A DNA stretch of 62,448 bases from Syntrophomonas sp. UBA5314. GTDB lineage: Bacteria; Bacillota; Syntrophomonadia; Syntrophomonadales; Syntrophomonadaceae. Positions 31,865 to 40,498 of this stretch are shown in pieces (the stretch's first letter is position 1; every line of letters starts with the position of its first letter). Position numbers and translations under genes: made by a program. Location of the stretch: contig DHRK01000017.1 in the NCBI GenBank assembly GCA_002410325.1, forward strand, positions 1 through 62,448. Direction: 5' to 3'. The notes under the pieces were generated by a model that worked only from the letters and a program-made list of their open reading frames with translations, was not told where the DNA came from and did not search any database.

Positions 31865-33625
31865 ATGGCCAGAGATGAAGTAGAAAACAAAAAAGAACCG
31901 ACCGAACTAAATCCCGGGTTGGAAGAAATACAAAAACCGGTGAACTTTATACAGAATATTATTGACCAGGATAAGCTGGAGGGTAAGCATGGCGGCAAGG
32001 TGCATACCCGCTTTCCGCCTGAGCCCAACGGCTATCTGCACATAGGACATGCCAAGTCGATCTGCCTGAATTTCAGCTTGGCGGCCGCCAACGGGGGGCT
32101 GACCAATCTGCGTTTTGATGATACCAATCCTTCCAAGGAAGAGGTGGAGTTTGTCGACTCCATTCAGGAAGACGTCCGCTGGCTCGGCTTTGACTGGGAT
32201 GATCGCCTGTTTTTTGCCTCGGACTATTTTGAAGCACTCTACCTCTATGCCGAGGAGCTTATAAAATACGGCAAGGCTTATGTATGCGATTTGAGCGCCC
32301 AGCAGATTAAGGATTTTCGCGGCACCCTGACCGAACCAGGCCAGGAAAGCCCTTATCGCGAGCGTTCCGTGGAAGAGAACCTGGATCTGTTCCGACGCAT
32401 GAGGGCGGGTGAATTTGAGGATGGCAGCCGGGTGCTGAGAGCCAAGATCGATATGGCTTCCCCCAACTTGAATATGCGCGACCCCGTATTATACCGGATA
32501 CTGCGCTCAACTCATCACCGTACCGGTGACGATTGGTGTATTTACCCGATGTACGATTATGCCCATCCTCTTTCGGATGCTTTCGAAAACATCACTCATT
32601 CCGTATGTACCCTGGAGTTTGCCGATCACCGACCTCTGTATGACTGGTGTCTGGAGGCCCTTCCCCTGAGCGCCTATCCCCGCAAGGTGGAAACCCGGCC
32701 TCAGCAGATAGAGTTTGCCCGCCTTAATCTGGGCTATACGGTGATGAGCAAGAGAAAACTCCGGGCCCTGGTAGAAGAGAAGATAGTCAACGGCTGGGAT
32801 GACCCGCGCATGCCGACCATTTCCGGGTTGCGCCGGCGTGGTTACACGCCTGAAGCGATCAGGGATTTCTGCGAACGCATCGGAGTTGCCAAGCGAAACA
32901 GCACGGTTGACTATGCGCTGCTGGAACACTGTATAAGGGAGGACCTGAATGGGAAGGCCGCGCGGGCGATGGTGGTTTTACGTCCCTTGAAACTGGTCAT
33001 TACCAACTACCCTGAAGCCCGGGTGGAATGGCTGGATACAGAGAATAATCCGGAAAATCCAGCTATGGGAACCCGTCAGATACCCTTTGCGCGGACGATC
33101 TATATTGAACAGGAAGACTTTATGGAGGACCCCCCCAAAAAGTTTTTCCGCCTGCGCCCCGGGGGAGAAATACGCTTGAAGAGCGCCTATATCATTCGCT
33201 GTGAGGAAGTTATAAAAGATGATGCCGGAAATATCATAGAACTGCGCTGCACTTACGACCCCGATTCCAAGAGCGGGGGAGCCACCAGTGGCAGAAAAGT
33301 CAAAGGGACTGCCCACTGGGTGTCTGGTTCCCATGCCCGGCCAGCGACGGTGCGGCTCTATGATCAGATGTTCCTGAGTGAAACGCCGGATAGCGATGAG
33401 GATGATGTTGATTTCCGTCAAAAAATCAATCCCCATTCATTGGAAGTATTAACAGAATGCCTGGTTGAGCCGGCCCTGGCCGAGGCCCAGCCCGGCAGTC
33501 GCTTCCAGTTCCTGCGTCAGGGCTACTTCTACCTGGATCCCATTGATACCAGGGGCGATGAGCTGGTTTTCAACCGCATCGTATCTTTACGCGATAGTTG
33601 GGCCAAGATCCAAAAATCCAAATAA
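31865..33625 (+). CDS. glnS: Glutaminyl-tRNA synthetase
   Basis: A 586-residue class I synthetase that charges tRNA-Gln. RFPPEPNGYLHIGHAKS holds the HIGH motif and YTVMSKRKLRALV the KMSKS-type motif; RILRSTHHRTGDDWCIYPMY and CTLEFADHRPLYDW are GlnRS-specific. The C-terminal anticodon-binding beta-barrels are complete (GTAHWVSGSHA region). It starts at ATG 31865 with AAGGAGG. Most Firmicutes make Gln-tRNA by the GatCAB amidotransferase route, so a GlnRS is a minority trait that some Clostridia share. No T-box leader is seen. Confidence 0.95.
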   Translation: MARDEVENKKEPTELNPGLEEIQKPVNFIQNIIDQDKLEGKHGGKVHTRFPPEPNGYLHIGHAKSICLNFSLAAANGGLTNLRFDDTNPSKEEVEFVDSIQEDVRWLGFDWDDRLFFASDYFEALYLYAEELIKYGKAYVCDLSAQQIKDFRGTLTEPGQESPYRERSVEENLDLFRRMRAGEFEDGSRVLRAKIDMASPNLNMRDPVLYRILRSTHHRTGDDWCIYPMYDYAHPLSDAFENITHSVCTLEFADHRPLYDWCLEALPLSAYPRKVETRPQQIEFARLNLGYTVMSKRKLRALVEEKIVNGWDDPRMPTISGLRRRGYTPEAIRDFCERIGVAKRNSTVDYALLEHCIREDLNGKAARAMVVLRPLKLVITNYPEARVEWLDTENNPENPAMGTRQIPFARTIYIEQEDFMEDPPKKFFRLRPGGEIRLKSAYIIRCEEVIKDDAGNIIELRCTYDPDSKSGGATSGRKVKGTAHWVSGSHARPATVRLYDQMFLSETPDSDEDDVDFRQKINPHSLEVLTECLVEPALAEAQPGSRFQFLRQGYFYLDPIDTRGDELVFNRIVSLRDSWAKIQKSK

Positions 33626-33632
33626 TAAGAGC

Positions 33633-33805
33633 CCAGGCCGGCTACGAAAGCGAATGACAGCTCCTTGCCATCCTGGCACCGCTGAACTAGCCCGTCCGTG
33701 GGCGTCGTCTGCGTTGCTCACGAAGCCTGCTCGTCAACGTACTTTAGTACGCCTCCGACGCAGCCTTCGTTCGCGCCTTGCTCTTCACTTCCGTAGCCGG
33801 CCTGG
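33633..33805. repeat. Palindromic intergenic repeat, copy 2
   Basis: A 173-base element lying between the convergent glnS and phosphoesterase genes. Outer arms CCAGGCCGGCTACGAAAGCG and TTCACTTCCGTAGCCGGCC pair almost perfectly; the centre has ACGTACTTTAGTACG. It shares CAACGTACTT-AGTACGCCTC and CGCGCCTTGCTCTTCACTT with the reverse complement of copy 1, and has about 50 extra bases in the left half. Confidence 0.75.
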
Positions 33806-33824
33806 TGGTTTGATGAATAAGCGT

Positions 33825-34979
33825 TTAAGGGGCGAAGGTGATATGGATATCCAGGATCTCGGGGCGGTTGCCGACGCGGATGGGGGGCCCCCAGGTGCCA
33901 AAGCCGCAGGAAACCAGCACCTGCAGGTTCTCTTTACGCAGGTATCCCCAATCACATTCGTAAATCGCCCCGGTAATAAACTGGTTGGGAAAGATCTGAC
34001 CGAGGTGGGTATGTCCGGATATTTGCAGATCCACACCCTGGGCCTGGGCCTCCTGCAAATTAAAGGGCTGGTGGTCCAGCAATATGACCGGTAGAGACTC
34101 CCGGTCAATTCCGGCCAGCAAAGCGGGTAATTCCCGGCGGGGACCGCCGTTGAAGGTGGTGCTGGAGCGGTCATCGCGTCCCACCAGGTAAAAGGAATCT
34201 GCCACCTTGACCGATTCGTCTCGAAGCAAGCTTACGCCACCTTCTTGAAAATAGGGCTTAAGCCGATCGGCTTGCTGGCTGATATATTCATGATTGCCCA
34301 GAACGGCGAAGGCTCCCAGGGGAGGCTGGATTTTTATCAGGGCCTGAGGTATCAAATATTCGGCGGCCGGATCGATGCCTTCGTCAACAATGTCTCCCAC
34401 TAAAAATACGGCATCCGGATTGAGGTCCCGGATCTTGACAACCAGCTGGTTCAGCCGCTGGCTGTCTACTACCCAGCCCAGATGGATATCGGACACGGCT
34501 ACAACATGCAGTTCATTCAGGGTGCTGGCCTTGCGGGGCAAAACCAGATCATAGCGGCGGACAACCGGATGCCAGGCATTCCATGAGCCCAGGATCAGTA
34601 TAATAAGGACCAGCCCAACGCTGGCCAGGAAAAAGCGATATGACCAATCAGACCAGACCATGGCAGGGATAAAGGGCAACCTGCTCAACAGGCGCAGCAG
34701 ATCAGAGGCGGCAAAGAGCAGCAATAAATAGAACCAGGCCGCCATCCAATAGGAGCCGCTCAGCATAATGGCTCTGGTACCGGAATAAGGCAGTTTTCCA
34801 TCGACAAAACGGCCAATAATAAATAGTAAAGCCAGAAAAACAACGCCGGCTACCCATAGAAGAGCCCCGGTTCGAGAGACGGAATACAATGCCTGCCACC
34901 CGCGCAGAGCGATATAGTAGTTGCTAAATCCGTAAATTATAATGAAAAAGGTAAAAAAAAGCAGCATATTGAGTTTCAT
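33825..34979 (-). CDS. Membrane-anchored metallophosphoesterase
   Basis: A 384-residue protein with about four to five membrane segments in the first 150 residues, then a calcineurin-like phosphoesterase domain. The metal motifs are VAVSDIHLGWVVD (DxH), FLVGDIVDEG (GDxxD), LGNHEYIS (GNHE), VILLDHQPF and SGHTHLGQIFP (GHTH). The domain arrangement matches the YkuE/YaeI-like group. The ATG at 34979 with AGGAGC upstream is taken as start; a TTG at 35024 with AAAGGAG is equally well placed and would add 15 residues. Substrate is unknown. It converges on glnS across the palindromic repeat. Confidence 0.88.
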   Translation of the reverse strand: MKLNMLLFFTFFIIIYGFSNYYIALRGWQALYSVSRTGALLWVAGVVFLALLFIIGRFVDGKLPYSGTRAIMLSGSYWMAAWFYLLLLFAASDLLRLLSRLPFIPAMVWSDWSYRFFLASVGLVLIILILGSWNAWHPVVRRYDLVLPRKASTLNELHVVAVSDIHLGWVVDSQRLNQLVVKIRDLNPDAVFLVGDIVDEGIDPAAEYLIPQALIKIQPPLGAFAVLGNHEYISQQADRLKPYFQEGGVSLLRDESVKVADSFYLVGRDDRSSTTFNGGPRRELPALLAGIDRESLPVILLDHQPFNLQEAQAQGVDLQISGHTHLGQIFPNQFITGAIYECDWGYLRKENLQVLVSCGFGTWGPPIRVGNRPEILDIHITFAP

Positions 34980-35216
34980 AGCCGGTGCTCCTGTGCGAAT
35001 TGATTCTTTATGGGTTATTGACAACTTGTTCTCCTTTCAACAGCTTATTCCTGCATGTAAAGAGTACTTTTCTTCCCGGCCTTTTTATTTGAAGCAAACG
35101 ACGCCCTCGGGGGAGCAGGTTTAAGGTTTTTACCAGAAGGAATGTGAATTTTTGAAATGGAATTTGTATAAATACCTTTTTATTTATTATTACCTACTAT
35201 AAGGGGATTTTGTTTC

Positions 35217-35420
35217 ATGCAAAATTATTTAAAAGTGTACCGGGCTTTGCATAATATAACCCAGGCCGATCTGGCGGGGCGGCTGGGGGTCAGCCGGGCC
35301 AATCTCAGTGCCATCGAAAAAGGACACTACGATCCGTCCCTGCGGCTGGCTTTTCGTTTGGCCAATTTCTTTCAAGTCAAGATAGAGGATCTGTTTGTCT
35401 ACAAAGAAGCGGATAAATAG
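35217..35420 (+). CDS. Small XRE-family HTH regulator
   Basis: A 67-residue single-domain DNA-binding protein. The helix-turn-helix is ITQADLAGRLGVSRANLSAI, followed by EKGHYDPSLRLAFRLANFF, the classic Cro/C1 pattern. This short form resembles the YgzD/YozG group of Firmicutes. ATG 35217 follows AAGGGGA. It stands 47 bases upstream of the cardiolipin synthase gene on the same strand and might be cotranscribed with it. Its target is unknown. Confidence 0.88.
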   Translation: MQNYLKVYRALHNITQADLAGRLGVSRANLSAIEKGHYDPSLRLAFRLANFFQVKIEDLFVYKEADK

Positions 35421-35467
35421 AGCGGCGCATAATTCCGCCGGTTATGAAAGAAAGATGGTGCTAAAGA

Positions 35468-36916
35468 ATGTCTTTTGACGGTTTTGGGGCTGTAGATATT
35501 ATTTTAGCGATAAACGTGTTCTTTATTTTAACGGTAGTAATATTTGAGCGGCGCAATCCTACGGCCACGATGACCTGGGTCCTGGCCATGGTTTTTATCC
35601 CGGTGGTCGGATTTGTTTTATATCTTTTTATTGGTCAGGATCTGCGCAAGAAACGCCTCTTTTATTTAAAAGAAGAAGAAGAACACCGTATATATGAACT
35701 TTTACACGCCCAGGATGAATCACTTCACAATAAACAACTGCAATTTCACAACCCTCAAATCGCAGATTACAGCGACCTGATTCACCTGCATTTGAACAGC
35801 GATCGCTCACTGCTCACTCAGGATAACATTGTTCAGATTTTTAATGATGGCGAACAGCTTTTTGGACACCTTTTAAGCCGTTTAAAACAAGCCCGGCGCT
35901 TTATTTACGTGCAAACCTATATCCTGCGCGATGACCAGTTGGGCCGGAAATTCAGGCAAGTTATCTGTGACAAGGCCCGGGAAGGGGTGGAAGTAAACCT
36001 GCTTTACGACGGAATGGGATGTCGCAACCTTTCGCGCAAGTATTTCAAACCCCTCCGGGAAGCGGGAGTAAACTGGGCAGTATTCTTCAAGCCCTTCCTG
36101 CCCTATATCAATCTGCGGATTAACTATCGCAACCACAGAAAAATATGTGTGATTGACGGTGAAGAAGCCTACGTGGGAGGCTTTAATATCGGGGATGAGT
36201 ATCTGGGGTTGGTCAAGAAATTCGGCTACTGGAGAGACACCCATTTATGGATTAAAGGCGGAGCGGTTGACTCCCTGCAGCTCCGGTTTTTATTGGATTG
36301 GCGCTATGCCTCAGGAAGGGATTACGTCTTTGACAAGGACTGGTTTCAAGACGGCCCGGGACAGGGAGACACCGGTGTGCAGATTGTCACCAGCGGGCCG
36401 GACTCCAAGTGGAGTTCTATCAAACACGGTTATTTGAGGTTGTTTACCAAAGCCCAAAAAAACATCTATATTCAAACCCCTTATTTTGTTCCCGATGAAG
36501 CGATTCTGGAGGCCTTGAAGATAGCCAGCTTATCAGGAGTTGATGTTCGCCTGATGATCCCCAGTGTAAAGGACCATCCCTTTGTCCACTGGGCTTCCCT
36601 GTCCTATGCCGGCGAACTGCTGGATGCCGGGGCCCGGGTTTTCTATTATCAAGGCGGTTTTTTACACAGCAAGGTAGTGGTTATAGACGGTTTTGCTTCC
36701 ACGGTAGGAACCGCCAATATGGACATCCGCAGCTTCCGGCTCAATTTTGAGGTCAATGCCTTTATGTACGATCCCCTGATTGGCCAAAGCCTGGAAGATG
36801 CCTTTTATCAGGACCTCAATCAATGCATCGAACTGACCCAGGAAAAATACCTTAGCCGAACCCGTCTGGTCAGAATCAAGGAAGCCTTTTCGCGGCTGCT
36901 TTCTCCCCTGCTTTGA
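35468..36916 (+). CDS. cls: Cardiolipin synthase (phospholipase D family)
   Basis: A 482-residue membrane enzyme that joins two phosphatidylglycerol molecules into cardiolipin and glycerol. Two N-terminal membrane segments are present (about 8-27 and 35-55; ATMTWVLAMVFIPVVGFVLY). The two catalytic HKD motifs are HRKICVIDGEEAYVGGFN and HSKVVVIDGFASTVGTANMD. Order and length match the bacterial Cls family. A serine follows the first cysteine-rich block (IQTPYFVPDE) as in relatives. It ends 9 bases before the stop of the convergent TetR gene, with no obvious terminator in between. Confidence 0.95.
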   Translation: MSFDGFGAVDIILAINVFFILTVVIFERRNPTATMTWVLAMVFIPVVGFVLYLFIGQDLRKKRLFYLKEEEEHRIYELLHAQDESLHNKQLQFHNPQIADYSDLIHLHLNSDRSLLTQDNIVQIFNDGEQLFGHLLSRLKQARRFIYVQTYILRDDQLGRKFRQVICDKAREGVEVNLLYDGMGCRNLSRKYFKPLREAGVNWAVFFKPFLPYINLRINYRNHRKICVIDGEEAYVGGFNIGDEYLGLVKKFGYWRDTHLWIKGGAVDSLQLRFLLDWRYASGRDYVFDKDWFQDGPGQGDTGVQIVTSGPDSKWSSIKHGYLRLFTKAQKNIYIQTPYFVPDEAILEALKIASLSGVDVRLMIPSVKDHPFVHWASLSYAGELLDAGARVFYYQGGFLHSKVVVIDGFASTVGTANMDIRSFRLNFEVNAFMYDPLIGQSLEDAFYQDLNQCIELTQEKYLSRTRLVRIKEAFSRLLSPLL

Positions 36917-36925
36917 GAACGGCGG

Positions 36926-37546
36926 TTAGCCTAAGCGCTGAAGGGAATCGGTAGCTTCTTGGAGCGAGGCCTCGTCGATATAAGAGGAACCCAGAAAACC
37001 GTAAAGCAGCAGCCGGCTCAGATCGAGGCAGGCTTCCTGAAAGCTCAAGCCGTTGTTGAGAAGAAAATCCGGATTTAAGACGTTTTGGATCGATGAACTC
37101 AACACTTGCAGAGCAATAGTGGGGTTGACTTGTTCTTGGCCTTTTATATAACCCCGGGAGGAAAACAGGGCGAAAATCATCCGGAGTCTTTCCTGGCGAA
37201 AATCATCAATTATGGTCCAGAGATGCGGGTAAAAGCGCCTCAGATCATCCATAGAGCGGGGATTTAAGACGAATTGTCCTTGAGTGGTTACGGCGGTGAA
37301 CATGGCTTTAATGAGGGCCACGGGGTCCTTCTCGGTGTTGAGCAAACCGTCGGCAAACTCGGCCATACTCTGCATGAATGAATCCAGGGTAGCTTCAATT
37401 ACCGCGTCCCGGCTGGCAAAATAGCGGTAAAGGGTTCTTTTGCTGACCCCGGCCTGGCTGGCCAGCTGGTCCATCGAAAAGCCGCGGTATCCATACTCCA
37501 GGATCAATTCCTGGCAGGCCTTTATAACCCTTTCTTTGATTCCCAC
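36926..37546 (-). CDS. TetR family regulator of the ABC export operon
   Basis: A 206-residue TetR-type repressor. The N-terminal helix-turn-helix reads GFSMDQLASQAGVSKRTLYR, followed by YFASRDAVIEATL. The C-terminal ligand and dimer domain is variable. The start is GTG 37546 with GGGAGGAT 8 bases upstream. It is the last gene of a minus-strand operon for an HlyD/ABC export system, and probably represses that operon in response to a toxic compound; a palindromic candidate operator lies at 41503-41518 before the first gene. Confidence 0.9.
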   Translation of the reverse strand: MGIKERVIKACQELILEYGYRGFSMDQLASQAGVSKRTLYRYFASRDAVIEATLDSFMQSMAEFADGLLNTEKDPVALIKAMFTAVTTQGQFVLNPRSMDDLRRFYPHLWTIIDDFRQERLRMIFALFSSRGYIKGQEQVNPTIALQVLSSSIQNVLNPDFLLNNGLSFQEACLDLSRLLLYGFLGSSYIDEASLQEATDSLQRLG

Positions 37547-37562
37547 AAATAGATCCTCCCTA

Positions 37563-38672
37563 TCAAGTAATGGTTTTGCGAAAACGCAGGGTGCTGACGG
37601 TTACGAAAATAACCGAAAAAACAAAAAGAATCGCAACCTGGCCCATGAGGTACTGAAATCCGATCCCTTTAAGGATGATGCCGCGAATGATATCCAGGTA
37701 GTAGGTTAAAGGAATTACGCAGCTTATCCAGTAAATCACCTTGGGCATGGCTTCCCGGGGGAAAAGAAATCCGGACAGCATGATGCTGGGCAGCATGATC
37801 ATGAAAGCCATTTGAAAGGCCTGCATCTGATTGCGGGCGATATTGGAGACCATCAAGCCCAGGCCCAGCGAAGCGGTGATGAAAAACAGGGTCAGGAGAT
37901 ACAATTCCAAAAGGCTGCCCCGGATGGGCACGTCAAAGAAGAAAACCCCCACCAGCAGGGCCACGGTTATCTGGAGATAGCCCAGCAATACATAGGGAAT
38001 TATTTTACCCAGCATGAGTTCAATTGGCTTTATCGGGGTAACGATCAGCTGCTCCATGGTCCCCCTTTCCCGTTCTCTGACGATGGCGGCGGAGGTGATG
38101 ATCACCATGGTCATGGTTACAATGATGCCCAGGATGGCGGGAACCATATAATAAGCGGTAATTCCGTCCGGATTATACCAGGGTCGTACCCGAATATCCA
38201 GCGGGGCTCCCTCCAGATGCAATTTGCTCAAAATGATCTGCTGGGAGCGGATCAATCCTATGGCGTTGGCGGTGGCCAGAGCCTGGTTGGCCACCATGTT
38301 GTCGCTGGCATCGACCAGGACCTGAACCTGAGCCGGGTCCTGGCGCTGCAGGTTGCGGGCGAAATCAGGGGGCAGAATGATCCCGGCTTTAGCCTTGCCG
38401 CTGTCTATATAAGTCGTGACTTCATCATAGCTGGCGGCGGTGTAAAGTATGTCAAAATAGCTGGAGGAGCTGAAGGCACTCAAGAGGTCGCGGCTTTCTT
38501 CACTCAATGACTGGTCGAATACCACGGTGGGGATGTGTTTTACCTCGGTTTGAATGGCATAGCCGAACAAAAGCAGCTGAACCAGCGGGATGATAAGGAC
38601 CAGGGCAAAAGTCATCCGATCCCGGCGCATCTGGATAAATTCCTTTTTTAAGACCGCGATTATCCGGTTCAT
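37563..38672 (-). CDS. ABC-2 type export permease (YhhJ/YbhR-like)
   Basis: A 369-residue permease with a membrane segment at the N-terminus (ALVLIIPLVQLLLFGYAIQT), a large extracellular loop (about 45-175) and five further segments. AAIVRERERGTMEQLIVTPI is the signature of the ABC-2 family of drug and antibiotic exporters. ATG 38672 overlaps the stop of the second ATPase gene (ATGA), so both are coupled. Only one permease gene is present, whereas the related Ybh system of enterobacteria has two, so it should act as a homodimer. Confidence 0.92.
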   Translation of the reverse strand: MNRIIAVLKKEFIQMRRDRMTFALVLIIPLVQLLLFGYAIQTEVKHIPTVVFDQSLSEESRDLLSAFSSSSYFDILYTAASYDEVTTYIDSGKAKAGIILPPDFARNLQRQDPAQVQVLVDASDNMVANQALATANAIGLIRSQQIILSKLHLEGAPLDIRVRPWYNPDGITAYYMVPAILGIIVTMTMVIITSAAIVRERERGTMEQLIVTPIKPIELMLGKIIPYVLLGYLQITVALLVGVFFFDVPIRGSLLELYLLTLFFITASLGLGLMVSNIARNQMQAFQMAFMIMLPSIMLSGFLFPREAMPKVIYWISCVIPLTYYLDIIRGIILKGIGFQYLMGQVAILFVFSVIFVTVSTLRFRKTIT

Positions 38673-39604
38673 CTTTGCAGCCTCCTCGCTTCTTCCTGAC
38701 GGGACAGGGTTATGAATACGTCCTCCAGGGAAGGACTGATCTTGCGTACTTCCAGTCCCAGGCGCTCAGACAGGTCTTCCTTAAATGACTCATCCTGTAC
38801 CAGCACGTGGAGCTGTCGTCCATACAGGTTGGCCTCCATGACCATCGGCCAGTCCCTGATCTCCTCCAGGAGCGCAACCGGCTGGGGAGGAGTCAATTCC
38901 AGAAGACAGCCCGGCAGGGTATTCTGTTTCAATACATCCGGGTGGTCGTTGGCCATGATCTGCCCCTGGTTGAAAAAGACAATCCGGTCGCAGCGTTCGG
39001 CCTCATCCATGAAGTGGGTGCTTACAATAACCGTGCAGCCGTTTTCCGTCAGCTCCTGGATCAGATTAAAAAATTCCCGGCGAGTAGTTGGACTTACCCC
39101 GCTGGTCGGTTCGTCCAAAAAAAGCAGGGGCGGTTCGGCGATAATGGCGCAACCCAGGGCCAGACGCTGTTTGTAGCCCCGGGAGAGACCCGCTACCAGA
39201 GCGTCCTCCCTTCCATTGAGCCAGGCCATGTCAAGTATCTCGCGGATACGCTCCCGTCGTTTTTCACGGGGAATGCCGTAGAGTCCGGCATAGAACTCCA
39301 GGTTCTCCAGAGCGGAGAGATCCTCATAGAGGCTGAACTTTTGCGACATATAGCCGATCTGGCTCTTGATCCGCTCAGTCTGGCTGGAGATATCATAGCC
39401 CAACACGGTCCCTGATCCGGAGCTGGGGGACAGAATTCCGCACAGCATCCTGATAGTGGTGGATTTGCCGGCCCCGTTGGGGCCTAAAAATCCGCATACC
39501 TGGCCGGGCCAAACCGACAGGTTTATGTGGTCTACGGCGGTAAAAGAACCGAAGTTTTTGGTCAAATTATCGGTTTGAATAATGTAGTCCATACTCGGCC
39601 TCAT
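38669..39604 (-). CDS. ABC exporter ATPase, second copy
   Basis: A 311-residue ATPase. Walker A is GPNGAGKST, the signature is LSRGYKQRLALGCAI and Walker B is LLFLDEPTSGV, followed by the switch histidine in VIVSTHFMDEAE. The start is ATG 39604, which overlaps the stop of the preceding ATPase gene; ATG 39592 is an alternative. Together with the preceding gene it corresponds to the two halves of fused YbhF-type ATPases. Confidence 0.92.
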   Translation of the reverse strand: MRPSMDYIIQTDNLTKNFGSFTAVDHINLSVWPGQVCGFLGPNGAGKSTTIRMLCGILSPSSGSGTVLGYDISSQTERIKSQIGYMSQKFSLYEDLSALENLEFYAGLYGIPREKRRERIREILDMAWLNGREDALVAGLSRGYKQRLALGCAIIAEPPLLFLDEPTSGVSPTTRREFFNLIQELTENGCTVIVSTHFMDEAERCDRIVFFNQGQIMANDHPDVLKQNTLPGCLLELTPPQPVALLEEIRDWPMVMEANLYGRQLHVLVQDESFKEDLSERLGLEVRKISPSLEDVFITLSRQEEARRLQR

Positions 39605-40494
39605 TTCTTGACCAGAGCCACAAAAACATCTTCCATGGATGGAGGCACCGGCTCGATGGCTTGAAGAGCAACCTGCTGCCGGGCCAGGTATTCGCTTATA
39701 GCCTGTTCGCCCGCCTCCCGGTCTTTTACGAAGAGGTGGTATTTATATCCGAAAAAGGAGGAGTCCACTACTTCCGGTACTCCGGCAAAGAAGTGGGGAT
39801 TTTTCACTTGGGCCCTGACTTCCAGGATGGTGTACGGAAAGCCGGCCTTTAAACTGTCCGGGCTGTCCATGGCCAGCAGATTCCCATCATTGATGATTCC
39901 CACCCGGTGGCAGAGTTCGGCCTCGTCCATATAGGGCGTAGACATTAATATGGTCATCCCTTCCTGGTTCAAATGATAGAGAATGCCCCAAAACTCTTTG
40001 CGGGACTGGGGATCAACTCCGTAGGTCGGCTCGTCAAGCATCAGAATACTGGGTCGGGTAATCAGCGAACAGGTCAGGGACAGCTTCTGCTTCATGCCCC
40101 CGGAAAGCTGCTCGGCCAGCCGCTTCTTAAAAGGCAACAGACCGGTCAACCCCAGTATCGTATCAGCCCTATCCCGAATCAGCCCCTGGTTTAAACCGTA
40201 CAGGGAGCCAAAGAAAGTGATATTTTCCATCACCGAAAGTTCGGGATAAAGGCTAAAGTGCTGGGGCATGTAACCCAGCTCTTTTTTATCCAGCTCCTGA
40301 ACCGGTTTTTCCATAAGCCACACTTTACCCTGATCGGGGATGAGCAGCCCGCAGAGGAGTCGAATCAGGGTGGTTTTACCCGCCCCGTCCGGTCCGACCA
40401 GGCCAAAGATCTCCTTTTTCCCAACCTGAAGAGAAAGTCCGTTTAAAGCCTGAACTTTTCCGAAGGCTTTGGCCAGATCCTGACTGCGGATCAT
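39601..40494 (-). CDS. ABC exporter ATPase, first copy
   Basis: A 297-residue ATPase. Walker A is GPDGAGKTT, the signature is LSGGMKQKLSLTCSL and Walker B is ILMLDEPTYGVD. The ATG at 40494 is preferred because AGGAG lies 8-9 bases upstream inside the end of the HlyD gene; a TTG at 40512 lies before this site. The C-terminal extension of about 80 residues (EVRAQVKNPHFFAGVPEV onward) is typical of the YbhF group. Confidence 0.92.
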   Translation of the reverse strand: MIRSQDLAKAFGKVQALNGLSLQVGKKEIFGLVGPDGAGKTTLIRLLCGLLIPDQGKVWLMEKPVQELDKKELGYMPQHFSLYPELSVMENITFFGSLYGLNQGLIRDRADTILGLTGLLPFKKRLAEQLSGGMKQKLSLTCSLITRPSILMLDEPTYGVDPQSRKEFWGILYHLNQEGMTILMSTPYMDEAELCHRVGIINDGNLLAMDSPDSLKAGFPYTILEVRAQVKNPHFFAGVPEVVDSSFFGYKYHLFVKDREAGEQAISEYLARQQVALQAIEPVPPSMEDVFVALVKK

Positions 40495-40498
40495 CTGA

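Noticed and set aside
37812..38510. 232-residue plus-strand open frame
   Set aside because: Antisense to the ABC-2 permease; low-complexity His/Gln/Gly-rich translation with no domain.
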